A stretch of DNA of 64,000 nt from Leisingera caerulea DSM 24564 (GCF_000473325.1 NZ_KI421513.1:425217-489216); one strand, 5' to 3'; counted from the stretch's first letter, positions 16,079 to 25,179 are shown. Notes: a model not told the origin generated them from the letters alone. A program made the numbers and translations.

Positions 16079-17509
16079 TTATGACCTTGCGGATGCAGCA
16101 TTGAGGTTAGCAGGTGCAGAAAGATCACGGTCCCCGTCCGGCTGCGCGCCGTCTTGGGGCAGCAGGTGGCGGATGGAATTGGCATAGAACGCCAGCAGAT
16201 CGCGGCGGTCTTCGACCGGGGCAAACCGGCCCTCGGATTCGGCGACCAGCCCGCGCCGCAGCAGCTGCCGCAGGCCGGTCCCGGCTGCATAGGACAGATT
16301 CTCCCGCGGCATATGGACATGCGCCAGCGGCATCGCCGCGATCAGATCCTCCAGCCGGTGCTCCAGGGCGGCCCGGCTGAGGGCGCCGTGCCGCAGAAGC
16401 AGGGCGGCGATCAGCGGCACCGGCAGCACTGGAACAATGGCGCTGATCCGTTGCATCAGCTCCCGCGCCAGCGGCTTGGTGATGTCGCCCTCGCGCCCGG
16501 CCCCGAACCCGGCCAGACTGAGCGGGCGGCCGAAATTCACCCCGGCATAGCCGGAGCGGTGATAGCGCCCGGTCATCCACAGCCACAGCTGCCGCAAGAG
16601 CCGCAGCGCCACGAGCCCGATGCGGGCGCGGAACCGGCGCTCGCCCGCCTTGGCGGCAGAGGTCAGGATCCGGTCCTCCAGCACCCGGTCATAGTTCAGC
16701 GCCACTGGCACAAAGACCACGTCGCGCCCGTCCGGATCATAGCCCTCGACGATGTATTTCAGCAGCCCCAGCCTGGGCGGGGCCAATGCGCCGTCCAGGC
16801 TCAGGCCGCCCTCGGGGAACATCGCCTGGGTGGAGCCGCCGCGGGTGGCGAGGCGCACATAGGCGGCCAGCACCTTGCGGTAGAGATCATTGCGTGAGCG
16901 GCGGCGGATGAAATAGGCGCCCATCGCCCGGATCAGACGGCTGAGCGGCCAGACCCGCGCCCACTCCCCCACCGCATAAGACAGTGCCGAACGTTCTGCC
17001 GCCAGATAGGTGACCAGCACGTAATCCATGTTGGAGCGGTGGTTCATTACGAAAACCACGGTGGACTTGGGGTCGATGGCGCGCAGCGCCTCCTCATCCT
17101 GATGTCCCAGCCGCACCCGGTACACCGCGTTGGACAGGAGACGTGCCGCGCGGATGGCGAGGCCGAAATAGGCGAAGGCAGAGAACCCGGGCACGATCTC
17201 GCGCGCGTAGCGGCGCACCTGCTCAGACGCCACATTTTCCGGGATGCCTTCCGCTGCCGCGTGATCCGCCGCCGCCTGCGCCACCTGCGGATCGTGGATC
17301 AGCCGCTGGATCATGTCATGGCGGCGGGCCAGCTTGAACGGCTCGATCGGGCGCTCCAGCCGCTGGTTCAGCCGCGCCACCGCGCGCTCCAGCCGCCGCC
17401 GGAAGAACCAGCGCACCGAGGGAAACAGGAAATGCGACGCGAACGTCACCGCGGCGAAAGCCACGATCAGCACAAAAAGCCACAGCGGCAGTTCCACGGT
17501 CTGCGTCAT
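16079..17509 (-). CDS. Glycerol-3-phosphate/1-acylglycerol-3-phosphate acyltransferase (PlsB/PlsC superfamily)
   Basis: Encodes 476 residues. An N-terminal membrane helix (about 8-30) is followed by a basic segment and the acyltransferase core: block I MNHRSNMDYVLV (HX4D catalytic motif) near residue 157, block III MFPEGGLSLDGAL, and a later VFVPVALNYDRVLED. The length and C-terminal extension fit the GPAT (PlsB-like) branch rather than short PlsC. It should acylate glycerol phosphate for membrane lipid synthesis at the inner membrane. It sits between ccr and the acyltransferase-3 gene on the same strand. The exact acceptor is not certain. Confidence 0.85.
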   Translation of the reverse strand: MTQTVELPLWLFVLIVAFAAVTFASHFLFPSVRWFFRRRLERAVARLNQRLERPIEPFKLARRHDMIQRLIHDPQVAQAAADHAAAEGIPENVASEQVRRYAREIVPGFSAFAYFGLAIRAARLLSNAVYRVRLGHQDEEALRAIDPKSTVVFVMNHRSNMDYVLVTYLAAERSALSYAVGEWARVWPLSRLIRAMGAYFIRRRSRNDLYRKVLAAYVRLATRGGSTQAMFPEGGLSLDGALAPPRLGLLKYIVEGYDPDGRDVVFVPVALNYDRVLEDRILTSAAKAGERRFRARIGLVALRLLRQLWLWMTGRYHRSGYAGVNFGRPLSLAGFGAGREGDITKPLARELMQRISAIVPVLPVPLIAALLLRHGALSRAALEHRLEDLIAAMPLAHVHMPRENLSYAAGTGLRQLLRRGLVAESEGRFAPVEDRRDLLAFYANSIRHLLPQDGAQPDGDRDLSAPANLNAASARS

Positions 17510-17539
17510 CCCGCAAAGCCTTGCCCAAGCCTGCCCGGT

Positions 17540-18652
17540 TTACAAGCCTTTTGCCGCGGCTTCCGGCCCTGGTGCAAGCTGCATCTCCCCGCCGCGGTCA
17601 GCGCGGCGCTCAAGAAAGGACCGGACGGCCTGCTGCGCCGGCAGTTCGACCAATTGGTGAACAGCGTTCGACAGCAGCAAAATACCCCCCAGAACCAGGC
17701 CCGCGGCCAGCACATAGACCGCGCCTGACAGCCCCGCCGGCAGCAAGGACAGCAGGGTCACGCCGATGTAATTGTGCAGCAGATAAACCGGATAGCTGAT
17801 CACTCCCAGCCCCGCCAGCGGCCGCCACGCCAGCAGCCTGGCCGCCCCCATGCGCAGGGCGCACGCAGCAACCGCCAGGAAGATCAGCGCCAGGAATGCC
17901 GTTTCCCAGCCGTCTTCGGCGCGGTAAATTGCGACCGAGAAACTCCAGAAGATCAGCGCCGCCTGCCGCTTGCCGCGCGCCCCGGTAAAAACCGCGGCAA
18001 AGGTGATGCCCGCCGCGAACAGATGCGCATAGGCCAGAAAAAGTGTCTCGATCAGCACCTGCGGCACCAGCCCCGGGACCGCGAACTGGACCGCTGCAAA
18101 CAGGGACTGCATCAGCAGCAGCACCAATGGCGCCACCGCCGCAAAGCGTCCGGCGGGCGCCAGCCAGCAAATCACCGCCGCCAGCAAGTAGAAGCGGACT
18201 TCAATGGCGAGGGTCCAATACACCACATCGACATAGCCATCGAACCCGAAGGCGCTGTGCCAGAAGCGCTGCGACGTGAAGGTCCAGGAGGCGGCAAAGC
18301 CGCTCAGCCCGCCCTGCACCTCCCGGCTGAAGCCGCTGTCAAAGTTGTGCACAAAGGCAAAGGTCAGGATGGAGCAAACCGCCATCGCCGACCAAAGCCG
18401 CACCAGACGCTTCAGTGCAAACTGCCACGGCCCGGGCTGGCCGGCTAGCGACAGCGTGATGACAAAGCCGGAAATCACGAAAAACAGCGCGACACCCAAA
18501 TCGCCGTATTTCGCCAAGGGCAGCAGCCCCGCGCCATAGGGATAGTGCTGAGGGTAGGCCTGAAAGTAGTGGTACAGCACAACCGCCAGAACGGCGACGG
18601 CGCGCAGACCGTCTATCTCGGCAAGGCGCCGCCCGGTTAAAGAGTTCTTCAA
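17540..18652 (-). CDS. Acyltransferase-3 family membrane protein (OafA/YrhL-like O-acyltransferase)
   Basis: Encodes 370 residues with about ten membrane helices. The N-terminus EIDGLRAVAVLAVVLYHYF carries the conserved Arg and His of the Acyl_transf_3 family, followed by YGDLGVALFFVISGFVI. Family members transfer acetyl or other acyl groups to surface polysaccharides. There is no SGNH domain. The gene lies between the GPAT-like gene and divergent ecm. No polysaccharide cluster is nearby, apart from the isolated glycosyltransferase at 37.6 kb, so the acceptor is unknown. It may be an accessory insertion, which is an inference. Confidence 0.9.
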   Translation of the reverse strand: MKNSLTGRRLAEIDGLRAVAVLAVVLYHYFQAYPQHYPYGAGLLPLAKYGDLGVALFFVISGFVITLSLAGQPGPWQFALKRLVRLWSAMAVCSILTFAFVHNFDSGFSREVQGGLSGFAASWTFTSQRFWHSAFGFDGYVDVVYWTLAIEVRFYLLAAVICWLAPAGRFAAVAPLVLLLMQSLFAAVQFAVPGLVPQVLIETLFLAYAHLFAAGITFAAVFTGARGKRQAALIFWSFSVAIYRAEDGWETAFLALIFLAVAACALRMGAARLLAWRPLAGLGVISYPVYLLHNYIGVTLLSLLPAGLSGAVYVLAAGLVLGGILLLSNAVHQLVELPAQQAVRSFLERRADRGGEMQLAPGPEAAAKGL

Positions 18653-18862
18653 AACAAAATTCTTCTAAAAATAGATTCAACTTAAAGGACTTTAGTCCGC
18701 ATTCAGCTCCACCTCAACCGCGCGCTTGCTGATGGTTAACCGCGGAAACGGGTGTCGGCGCGGCAAATGCCGCAACGCAGCGAATTGACACAGGTTGAAA
18801 ATTGCAGTTTACATCAGCGTGGCGAAATAAAATTACCGACACTCTGACTCGCGAGGCCCGAC
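18653..18862. promoter_or_regulatory. Promoter region of ecm
   Basis: TTGACA at 18785-18790 with TTTACA 17 bases later is a candidate sigma-70-type promoter, with a weak -10. Just upstream, GGCAAATGCCGCAA contains two GCAA-type half sites that recall the site upstream of ccr. There are no coding frames of note in the region. Confidence 0.35.
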
Positions 18863-20830
18863 ATGCCGCAGATGCAAAAAGACCGCCCCTGGCTGATCCG
18901 CACCTACGCCGGCCACTCCACGGCCAAGGCGTCCAACGCGCTTTACCGCGCCAACCTGGCCAAGGGGCAGACCGGCCTCAGCGTCGCCTTCGACCTGCCG
19001 ACCCAGACCGGTTATGACAGCGACCACGTGCTGGCGCGCGGCGAAGTGGGCAAGGTCGGCGTACCGGTCTGCCACCTGGGCGACATGCGGGCGCTGTTCG
19101 ACCAGATCCCGCTGGAGCAGATGAACACCTCGATGACCATCAACGCCACAGCGCCCTGGCTGCTGGCGCTGTATATCGCGGTGGCCGAGGAACAGGGCGC
19201 AGATGTCTCCAAGCTGCAAGGCACGGTTCAGAACGACCTGATCAAGGAGTACCTGAGCCGCGGCACCTATGTCTGCCCGCCCAAGCCGAGCCTCAAGATG
19301 ATCGCGGATGTGGCGGAGTACTGCTATACCAACGTGCCCAAATGGAACCCGATGAACGTGTGTTCCTACCACCTGCAGGAGGCCGGCGCGACGCCGGAGC
19401 AGGAGCTGGCCTTTGCCCTGGCGACCGCGCAGGCGGTGCTGGATGAGCTGAAACCGCGCATCGCGCCGGAGGACTTCCCGGCGATGGTCGGGCGCATCTC
19501 CTTCTTCGTGAACGCGGGCATCCGGTTCGTCACCGAGATGTGCAAGATGCGCGCCTTTGTTGACCTGTGGGACGAGATCTGCCGCGACCGCTATGGCGTG
19601 GAGGATCCCAAGTTCCGCCGCTTCCGCTATGGCGTGCAGGTGAACTCGCTGGGCCTGACAGAACAGCAGCCTGAGAACAATGTCTACCGCATCCTGATCG
19701 AGATGCTTGCGGTGACGCTGTCGAAAAAGGCCCGCGCCCGCGCGGTGCAGCTGCCGGCCTGGAACGAAGCGCTTGGCCTGCCCCGACCCTGGGACCAGCA
19801 GTGGTCAATGCGGATGCAGCAGATCCTGGCCTATGAAACCGACCTGTTGGAATACGGCGACCTGTTCGACGGCAACCCGGCGGTCGATGCCAAGGTCGAA
19901 GAGCTGAAGGAAGGCGCCCGCGCCGAGCTGGCGAACCTGGAATCCATGGGCGGCGCGGTGGCCTCGATCGAATACATGAAGGGCCGGCTGGTCGATTCCA
20001 ACGCCGAACGCCTGAACCGGATCGAGAAGAACGAGACCGTGGTGGTCGGCGTCAACAAATGGACCGAGGGCGAGCCCTCGCCGCTGCAGACCGAGGACGG
20101 CGGCATCATGGTGGTCGACCCGGCAGTAGAGCAGGAGCAGATCGAACGGCTGAACGCCTGGCGCGGCGAGCGTGACAATGACGCAGTGCAATCGGCCCTG
20201 GCCGCGCTGCGCGCCGCGGCGCAAAGCGGCGCGAATGTTATGGAGCCGTCAATTGCTGCCGCCAAGGCCGGCGTCACCACCGGCGAATGGGCCGAGGAAA
20301 TGCGCAAGGTCTACGGCACCTACCGCGGCCCGACCGGCGTGTCGGCCTCTGTGTCGAACAAGACCGAGGGGCTGGACGACCTGCGCGATGCGGTGAACGC
20401 GGTCAGCGACGTGCTGGGCCGCCGCATCAAGTTCGTGGTCGGCAAGCCGGGCCTGGACGGCCATTCCAACGGTGCCGAACAGATCGCCTTCCGCGCCCGC
20501 GACTGCGGCATGGACATCACCTATGACGGCATCCGCATGACACCGGCGGAACTGGTGGAAGCGGCGCAAAATGATGATGCCCATGTGGTGGGCCTGTCGA
20601 TCCTGTCGGGCAGCCATTTGCCGCTGGTCGAGGAAATGATGCAGCGCATGCGCGACGCCGGCCTGGACCATGTGCCGGTGATTGTCGGCGGCATTATCCC
20701 GGACGAGGACGCGCAAAAGCTGAAATCAATGGGTGTCGCTCGCGTATATACGCCCAAGGATTTCGAACTCAATTCAATTATGAGCGACATTGTCGACCTG
20801 GCAAGGCCACCGGAAATTGCAGTGAATTGA
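18863..20830 (+). CDS. ecm: Ethylmalonyl-CoA mutase, coenzyme B12-dependent
   Basis: Encodes 655 residues. The substrate-binding barrel (about 1-500) opens with RPWLIRTYAGHSTAKASNALYRANLAKGQTG, shorter than methylmalonyl-CoA mutase, and the C-terminal B12-binding domain contains GLDGHSNGAEQIAF (the DxHxxG cobalamin-ligand motif) and GLSILSGSHL. The short length, N-terminus and ccr proximity favour ethylmalonyl-CoA mutase over methylmalonyl-CoA mutase. It converts (2R)-ethylmalonyl-CoA to methylsuccinyl-CoA. It is monocistronic: a strong hairpin follows at 20902-20932. In other Rhodobacteraceae ecm is near ccr; here two acyltransferase genes lie between them. Confidence 0.93.
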   Translation: MPQMQKDRPWLIRTYAGHSTAKASNALYRANLAKGQTGLSVAFDLPTQTGYDSDHVLARGEVGKVGVPVCHLGDMRALFDQIPLEQMNTSMTINATAPWLLALYIAVAEEQGADVSKLQGTVQNDLIKEYLSRGTYVCPPKPSLKMIADVAEYCYTNVPKWNPMNVCSYHLQEAGATPEQELAFALATAQAVLDELKPRIAPEDFPAMVGRISFFVNAGIRFVTEMCKMRAFVDLWDEICRDRYGVEDPKFRRFRYGVQVNSLGLTEQQPENNVYRILIEMLAVTLSKKARARAVQLPAWNEALGLPRPWDQQWSMRMQQILAYETDLLEYGDLFDGNPAVDAKVEELKEGARAELANLESMGGAVASIEYMKGRLVDSNAERLNRIEKNETVVVGVNKWTEGEPSPLQTEDGGIMVVDPAVEQEQIERLNAWRGERDNDAVQSALAALRAAAQSGANVMEPSIAAAKAGVTTGEWAEEMRKVYGTYRGPTGVSASVSNKTEGLDDLRDAVNAVSDVLGRRIKFVVGKPGLDGHSNGAEQIAFRARDCGMDITYDGIRMTPAELVEAAQNDDAHVVGLSILSGSHLPLVEEMMQRMRDAGLDHVPVIVGGIIPDEDAQKLKSMGVARVYTPKDFELNSIMSDIVDLARPPEIAVN

Positions 20831-20901
20831 CTTTTTACCGGCAGTTTTCTGCGAACCGATAAAAAAGATGCTGAAATGCGTCTGGTATTCAGTCCATAAG
20901 G

Positions 20902-20940
20902 AATGACATACCGGTTTTTCCGGTATGTCATTTTATATAT
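20902..20940 (+). terminator. 13-bp hairpin after ecm, directly upstream of the H-NS-like gene
   Basis: AATGACATACCGG (20902-20914), a TTTTT loop, and CCGGTATGTCATT (20920-20932) form a perfect stem followed by TTATATAT. It can end ecm transcription. Because it stops 8 bases before the GGAG of the next gene, it could also be the 5' leader structure of that gene. Confidence 0.8.
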
Positions 20941-20950
20941 GGAGTTCAGA

Positions 20951-21268
20951 ATGACCTTCGACCTTTCGGCAATGAGCAGAAAAGAGCTTCTGCAGCTTCA
21001 AAGCGATGTTGATAAAGCCCTGCAGGAAGCAGAACTGCGCGAACGCCAGGAAGCCCTGAAAGCCGCCGAGGAGGCTGCCGCAAAATACGGTTTCTCGCTG
21101 GATGAGATCGCGACTGCGTCGCGCCAGGGCGTAAAGAAAACCAAGGCCGCTCCGAAATACCGGAACCCGGAAAACCCCGAAGAAACCTGGACCGGCCGGG
21201 GCCGCAAACCGCATTGGGTCCATGCCGCGCTGACCGCCGGCAAGGATATTTCCGATCTGGAAATCTGA
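20951..21268 (+). CDS. H-NS-family nucleoid protein (HvrA-like)
   Basis: Encodes 105 residues. The N-terminal coiled-coil oligomerisation region (about 10-50, rich in Glu/Ala/Leu/Arg) leads through a linker to the C-terminal DNA-binding motif YRNPENPEETWTGRGRKPHWV, where GRGRKP is the AT-hook-like loop. This is the HvrA/H-NS architecture of Rhodobacteraceae, which silences or modulates AT-rich promoters. The ATG at 20951 follows GGAG at 20941-20944 with a 6-base gap, so earlier in-frame starts are rejected. The upstream hairpin suggests control of its own transcript. It precedes deoD by 18 bases. Confidence 0.9.
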   Translation: MTFDLSAMSRKELLQLQSDVDKALQEAELRERQEALKAAEEAAAKYGFSLDEIATASRQGVKKTKAAPKYRNPENPEETWTGRGRKPHWVHAALTAGKDISDLEI

Positions 21269-21286
21269 GCTGGCTGGAGCTGAGCG

Positions 21287-21991
21287 ATGACCATTCATAT
21301 CGGCGCCGCCAAGGGCGACATGGCAGAAACCGTTCTGATGCCCGGCGACCCCTACCGGGCCAAATGGGCGGCTGAGACCTTTCTGAAAGATGCCAAGCTG
21401 GTCAATGAGGTGCGCGGCATGCTGGGCTACACCGGCACGTGGAACGGCCACCGGGTGAGCATTCAGGGCAGCGGTATGGGGATGCCCTCGCTGTCGATCT
21501 ATGCCAACGAGCTGATCCGGGACTATGGCGCCAAGACGCTGATCCGCATCGGCTCTTGCGGTGGCATGCAGGACAAGGTCAAGCTCCGGGACGTGATCCT
21601 GGCAATGACGGCCACAACCCTCAACAGCCCGTCCAGCGGTATCTTCCGGGAGCTGAACTTTGCCCCCTGCGCCGACTGGGGCCTGTTGCAGGCGGCGGCC
21701 CAGGCGGCTGCCAAGCGCGGCGCGGGAACCCATATCGGCGGCATCTACTCCTCGGATGTGTTCTATGACGAACGCCCGGACCTGAACGAGCAGATGGTGC
21801 GCCATGGCATTCTTGGCGTGGAGATGGAAGCGGCAGAGCTGTACACGCTAGCGGCCCGCCACGGCTGCCGGGCGCTGGCAGTGCTGACCGTGTCCGATCA
21901 CCTGGGCACCGGCGAGGCGCTGCCCTCTGATCAGCGCGAGCGCAGCTTTGGCGATATGGTGGAAATTGCACTTGAGGCCGCGTTCGGCTGA
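21287..21991 (+). CDS. deoD: Purine-nucleoside phosphorylase DeoD
   Basis: Encodes 234 residues, the length of the hexameric bacterial DeoD type. [27 protein letters not shown] is the phosphate-binding GDP segment, [10 protein letters not shown] the core loop, and [17 protein letters not shown] the ribose-binding Met-Glu motif; SDHL contains the catalytic Asp. It cleaves purine nucleosides with phosphate to free base and ribose 1-phosphate. It would logically process purine nucleosides brought in by the importer at 3-8 kb, although that operon is 13 kb away. It follows the H-NS-like gene and ends with a strong terminator. Confidence 0.95.
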   Translation: MTIHIGAAKGDMAETVLMPGDPYRAKWAAETFLKDAKLVNEVRGMLGYTGTWNGHRVSIQGSGMGMPSLSIYANELIRDYGAKTLIRIGSCGGMQDKVKLRDVILAMTATTLNSPSSGIFRELNFAPCADWGLLQAAAQAAAKRGAGTHIGGIYSSDVFYDERPDLNEQMVRHGILGVEMEAAELYTLAARHGCRALAVLTVSDHLGTGEALPSDQRERSFGDMVEIALEAAFG

Positions 21992-22014
21992 AAGTTTTCA
22001 TTTTGATAATCAGT

Positions 22015-22046
22015 AAGGGCAGCGGCTTTCGCCCTGCCCTTTTTTA
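22015..22046 (+). terminator. Rho-independent terminator of deoD
   Basis: Stem AAGGGCAG (22015-22022) with CTGCCCTT (22034-22041) and an inner GGC/GCC pair, followed by TTTTT. Confidence 0.85.
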
Positions 22047-22197
22047 CGGCCTGAAAGACCTGGCTTCATTTTCTGCACGTGGAAAACACGTGCCTAATGG
22101 TGTTTTCGGTCACGGCAATTAATCATCTTGCCTGCTTCCATGAAGATATTGCGCCAATTTTGTCCTCTTGCCGGAAAGCTAAGCCAATATTGCCGGC

Positions 22198-23055
22198 TCA
22201 GCCAAGGCCGTGGCTGCGGTCATACCCATTTCGCGGCGGGCTTTTCCAATCGCCTAGCGCGCCATTGGCCGGCGCAAAGATTTCGACCAGCAGCGGATAG
22301 CAGGCCGCCGTATCGCTGGAATGCTCAGCCGAACAATCCCCGCCCGGGCAGGCGCTGAGCGCCCCCAGCAAGTCGATCTCGGCAAAGAACTCCAGGTAAT
22401 CACCGGGCCGCACCGGGCTTGCCTTCATGAAATACTGGCCGGTATCGCGGGTAAAACCGGTGCACATAAAGACATTCAGCACGTCATGCACATGCGGTTC
22501 CGCCTCCTCCGGCGGCAGCCCCAGGTGACCGGCCAGCGCCCTGGTCAGGTTGGAATGGCAGCAATGGTGGTACTGGCTGCCCGCCAGCAGGTTGCCGGTG
22601 TAGGGGTCGCAGCGGGTGCCGATCACGTCATGCACCGCCCCGCCGTACTGGTCGATCCCGTACCAGCCCAGTGTGTCCTCAGTGATGGTCGCCATCGGGC
22701 GCAGATGCGGAAAGCTGGTCCACATCCGCTCTCCCTTGGTAAGATGGGTGCCGTGCAGGGCGCGGGTCTTGCCCGAGTAGAACCGCTCGCTAAGGTCGGC
22801 CCTGTTCCACAGGTTCAAATCGCCCACCTGCGGCCCCTCCACCGAGGTGATCCTGAAGAAATGCCCGGCGGGCACCTCGAAACAGGCGGCATCGCGGGGC
22901 TGCACCAGCACCTCCCCGGTTTTCACCGCCCCTTGCCGCGCCTGCCGGTACAGCGGCAGATCCGGAACCGGCAGAGTGTCATTGGGGTAGCAGATCACCG
23001 GCTTGACCGCGCGGCGGGCGTCCGCGTCGGCGGGGGCTTCGGGGGGGATTGTCAT
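22198..23055 (-). CDS. DUF1989 / urea-carboxylase-associated family protein
   Basis: Encodes 285 residues of the DUF1989 fold. Typical segments are VEGPQVGDLNLWNRADLSERFYSGKTRALHGTHLTKG and HHCCHSNLTRAL (a His/Cys cluster suggesting a metal site). DVLNVFMCTGF and GDYLEFFAEIDLLGALSACPGGDCS also match the family. Proteins of this family accompany urea or amino-acid degradation, but no biochemical role is established. The ATG at 23055 is chosen because AGAAGG lies 8 bases upstream. It sits 103 bases downstream of the ornithine-decarboxylase-like gene on the same strand, so a role in nitrogen or amine metabolism is plausible. Confidence 0.8.
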   Translation of the reverse strand: MTIPPEAPADADARRAVKPVICYPNDTLPVPDLPLYRQARQGAVKTGEVLVQPRDAACFEVPAGHFFRITSVEGPQVGDLNLWNRADLSERFYSGKTRALHGTHLTKGERMWTSFPHLRPMATITEDTLGWYGIDQYGGAVHDVIGTRCDPYTGNLLAGSQYHHCCHSNLTRALAGHLGLPPEEAEPHVHDVLNVFMCTGFTRDTGQYFMKASPVRPGDYLEFFAEIDLLGALSACPGGDCSAEHSSDTAACYPLLVEIFAPANGALGDWKSPPRNGYDRSHGLG

Positions 23056-23157
23056 GGGGCAAACCTTCTTGTGCGTTTGTCCCATCAAGACGGCAACGCC
23101 GCAGGGTTTCAAGCCCTGCGGCGGGCCGTACAGATCACAAGCGCCGGAGGGCGGAGG

Positions 23158-24327
23158 TCAGATCACCACCACGTCCAGCGGCGGGAAGCCGTTGAAGCCG
23201 ACCGAGGCATAGGTCGAAGTATAGGCGCCGCAGGAGTGGATCACCACGCGGTCGCCCGCTTTCAGGCCCAGCGGCAGCTGCACCAGCTGCTTTTCATACA
23301 GCACATCAGCGCTGTCGCAGGAGGGGCCGGCCAGCACGCAGGGGCCGGTCGGTTCGTGGTCGCGGCTGGTGGAGATCCGGTAGCGGATCGCCTCATCCAT
23401 GGTTTCAGCCAGGCCGGAGAATTTGCCGATGTCCAGATAGACCCAGCGGAACATGTCATCGGCATGCTTGCGGGAGACCAGCAGCACCTCGGCCGCAATT
23501 GCGCCGGCTTCGGCCACCAGGCCGCGGCCCGGCTCCGCCATCACTTCGGCAGCATCGGGGAAGCGGGCATTGACCTGCTCCATCACCGCGCGGGCATAGT
23601 CCTCGGCGCCCATCACTTCGGCCTTGTAAGAAGCCGGGAAGCCGCCGCCGATGTTCACCAGCTTCAGGTCATGGCCGGCCGCGCGGCCCGCGGTCCAGAC
23701 CTCTGCCACCTGATCCAGCACCGGCGCCCACATCAGCGGATCGCGGGTCTGCGAGCCCACGTGGAACGACAGGCCGTGCACGCTGAGGCCAAGCCCGGCG
23801 GCGGTGTCCATCAGGCTCAGCGCCATGGCCGCCGACGATCCGAACTTGCGGCTGAGCGGCCAATCGGCGCCCGAGGCCTCGACGATCACCCGCAGGCAAA
23901 CATGCGCGCCCGGTGCGAATTCGGCTAGCTTTTCCAGCTCTTCCTGGGCGTCGGCGGCAAAATGGGTGATGCCGATGCTATGGGCAAAGGCAATGTCCGA
24001 GGGGCGTTTGATGGTGTTGCCGAAGGTGATCTGCTCAGCCCGCGCGCCGGCCGCCAGGCACATCTCGATCTCGGCGCGGCTGGCCGCGTCAAAGTTGGAA
24101 CCAAGGCGGACCAGGGTTTCCAGCACTTCCGGCGCCGGGTTTGCCTTGACGGCATAGTGGATGCGCGCCCGGCCCAGGCCGCGGTCCAGCGCCTGATACT
24201 GGCGGGCCACCGCCTGGCTGTCGACAACCAGGGTCGGCCGGTCGAAGCGGGATTGCGCAATGTACTGCAGGTGACGGGATACAGATACGGAATCGCGAGC
24301 AGTTTGCCCGGCTACGTGTACGTTCAT
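23158..24327 (-). CDS. Fold-III PLP-dependent ornithine (lysine) decarboxylase-like enzyme
   Basis: Encodes 389 residues of the alanine-racemase-like (eukaryotic ODC-type) fold. The PLP lysine lies in HYAVKANPAPEVL, the phosphate-binding loop is NIGGGFP, AEPGRGLVAEAG follows, and the catalytic Cys region is GPSCDSADVLYEK. The C-terminus CGAYTSTYASVGFNGF is the usual end motif. It should decarboxylate L-ornithine to putrescine (possibly also lysine). The start at 24327 has GGAG 6 bases upstream; two earlier in-frame starts (24333 and 24339) overlap or precede this site. The leader upstream is about 300 bases long and may carry regulatory RNA. Confidence 0.92.
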   Translation of the reverse strand: MNVHVAGQTARDSVSVSRHLQYIAQSRFDRPTLVVDSQAVARQYQALDRGLGRARIHYAVKANPAPEVLETLVRLGSNFDAASRAEIEMCLAAGARAEQITFGNTIKRPSDIAFAHSIGITHFAADAQEELEKLAEFAPGAHVCLRVIVEASGADWPLSRKFGSSAAMALSLMDTAAGLGLSVHGLSFHVGSQTRDPLMWAPVLDQVAEVWTAGRAAGHDLKLVNIGGGFPASYKAEVMGAEDYARAVMEQVNARFPDAAEVMAEPGRGLVAEAGAIAAEVLLVSRKHADDMFRWVYLDIGKFSGLAETMDEAIRYRISTSRDHEPTGPCVLAGPSCDSADVLYEKQLVQLPLGLKAGDRVVIHSCGAYTSTYASVGFNGFPPLDVVVI

Positions 24328-24650
24328 GGTCATCTCCAAAAGACCCGGCCATATATGACCGCTCAGTTCTGTCAGAGACGTTACCGTCGCTACGTAACCT
24401 TAGGGGAGTAAAACCCCTTTCGACAGAGGCGCGTGCGTTGGCGTCTTGTCAGCCCATATCGGGCAAAGAGGTGAGTCTTTCAAGCATTATTTTTTGCGGG
24501 TCTGCCATGCACGGGCCGAGAGGCTCCCGCCTGCTCCGGCGCCTTATGAAAAGGCGTCTCGCCGTTGGGCCCTGCACAGAAGGCGTTCCGGCGCAGCCGG
24601 GGCGCCTGCGGGCGCGGGAGCTCATCGCTGCAGGCTGCAAAGTGCGGTTA
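24328..24650. other. Long leader/intergenic region upstream of the ornithine decarboxylase, with palindromic element copy 3
   Basis: Next to the ODC start, the near-palindrome GGTCATATATGGCC (minus strand, about 24342-24355) lies 10-25 bases before the ribosome site. Positions 24522-24571 hold a copy of the dispersed element (GGCTCCCGCC, GGCGCC/GGCG hairpin, CCGTTGGGCC). Alphaproteobacterial odc genes often have structured leaders (the speF motif); I cannot confirm one by eye. Confidence 0.4.
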
Positions 24651-24845
24651 TCACGTGCGGCGCGGATCGCGGCAGATGCGCGGGGCGGCATCCCCCGGTT
24701 CCGCAGCGCCGCAATAGCTGCAGCGCCACTGGCCCTGGGCGCGCTGCTGGCGCCAGCGGCAGTTGCGGGTCAGGCTGGTGGCGTGGCGGCGCCACAGGAA
24801 ATAGGCGAACACGCCCGCCATAAGGACAAGCAGCAGAACAGGCAT
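24651..24845 (-). CDS. Small membrane-anchored protein with a CxxC motif
   Basis: Encodes 64 residues: an N-terminal membrane helix (VLLLVLMAGVFAYFLW), the basic WRRHATSLTRNCRWRQQ, then WRCSYCGAAEPG and a terminal basic tail with ICRDPRR. The four cysteines (N-C-R, C-x-x-C, I-C) could bind a metal. I recall similar short proteins in roseobacters but no function. It is in the range where chance frames occur, yet the TM-plus-CxxC pattern argues for a real gene. The start at 24845 is the most upstream ATG that keeps the helix intact. Confidence 0.55.
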   Translation of the reverse strand: MPVLLLVLMAGVFAYFLWRRHATSLTRNCRWRQQRAQGQWRCSYCGAAEPGDAAPRICRDPRRT

Positions 24846-24917
24846 TCCCCTGTCTACGCCGCAGCCGCCGCCGGCTCAACCGGAATGCCCCGCAAAGCGG
24901 TCACGCCGCGCCGCACC

Positions 24918-25079
24918 TCAGGCCGCCTGGTAGTATTCGACCACGCCATCCACAGCTTCGACCTCGGCCGCCGCGGGCAGCGGTTCCGGGGTGTAATAGG
25001 CAAACGCCTGCTCCAAGGCCTCCAGCGCGGCCTGACGGGCCTTATCCTTCGGGTCCTGCTGCAAATTCACCGGGTTCAT
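24918..25079 (-). CDS. Small acidic hypothetical protein
   Basis: Encodes 53 residues. After MNPVNLQQDPKDKARQ comes a helical segment AALEALEQAFAYYTPEPLP and an acidic end EVEAVDGVVEYYQAA. There is no signal peptide or known domain. The ATG at 25079 is selected because GGAGG lies 8 bases upstream on the minus strand. A palindrome (25080-25094 is outside the leader; see the separate site at 25180) lies in its upstream region. Function unknown. Confidence 0.6.
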   Translation of the reverse strand: MNPVNLQQDPKDKARQAALEALEQAFAYYTPEPLPAAAEVEAVDGVVEYYQAA

Positions 25080-25179
25080 CGGGTTGCCTCCATAGTCTGG
25101 CACGATCCTCCCTCAAGGGCCAAACTACCCCCTGCACGCCCGGGGTGCAGCCGCCGTTTCTGCAAAGGCGCCATGCACT

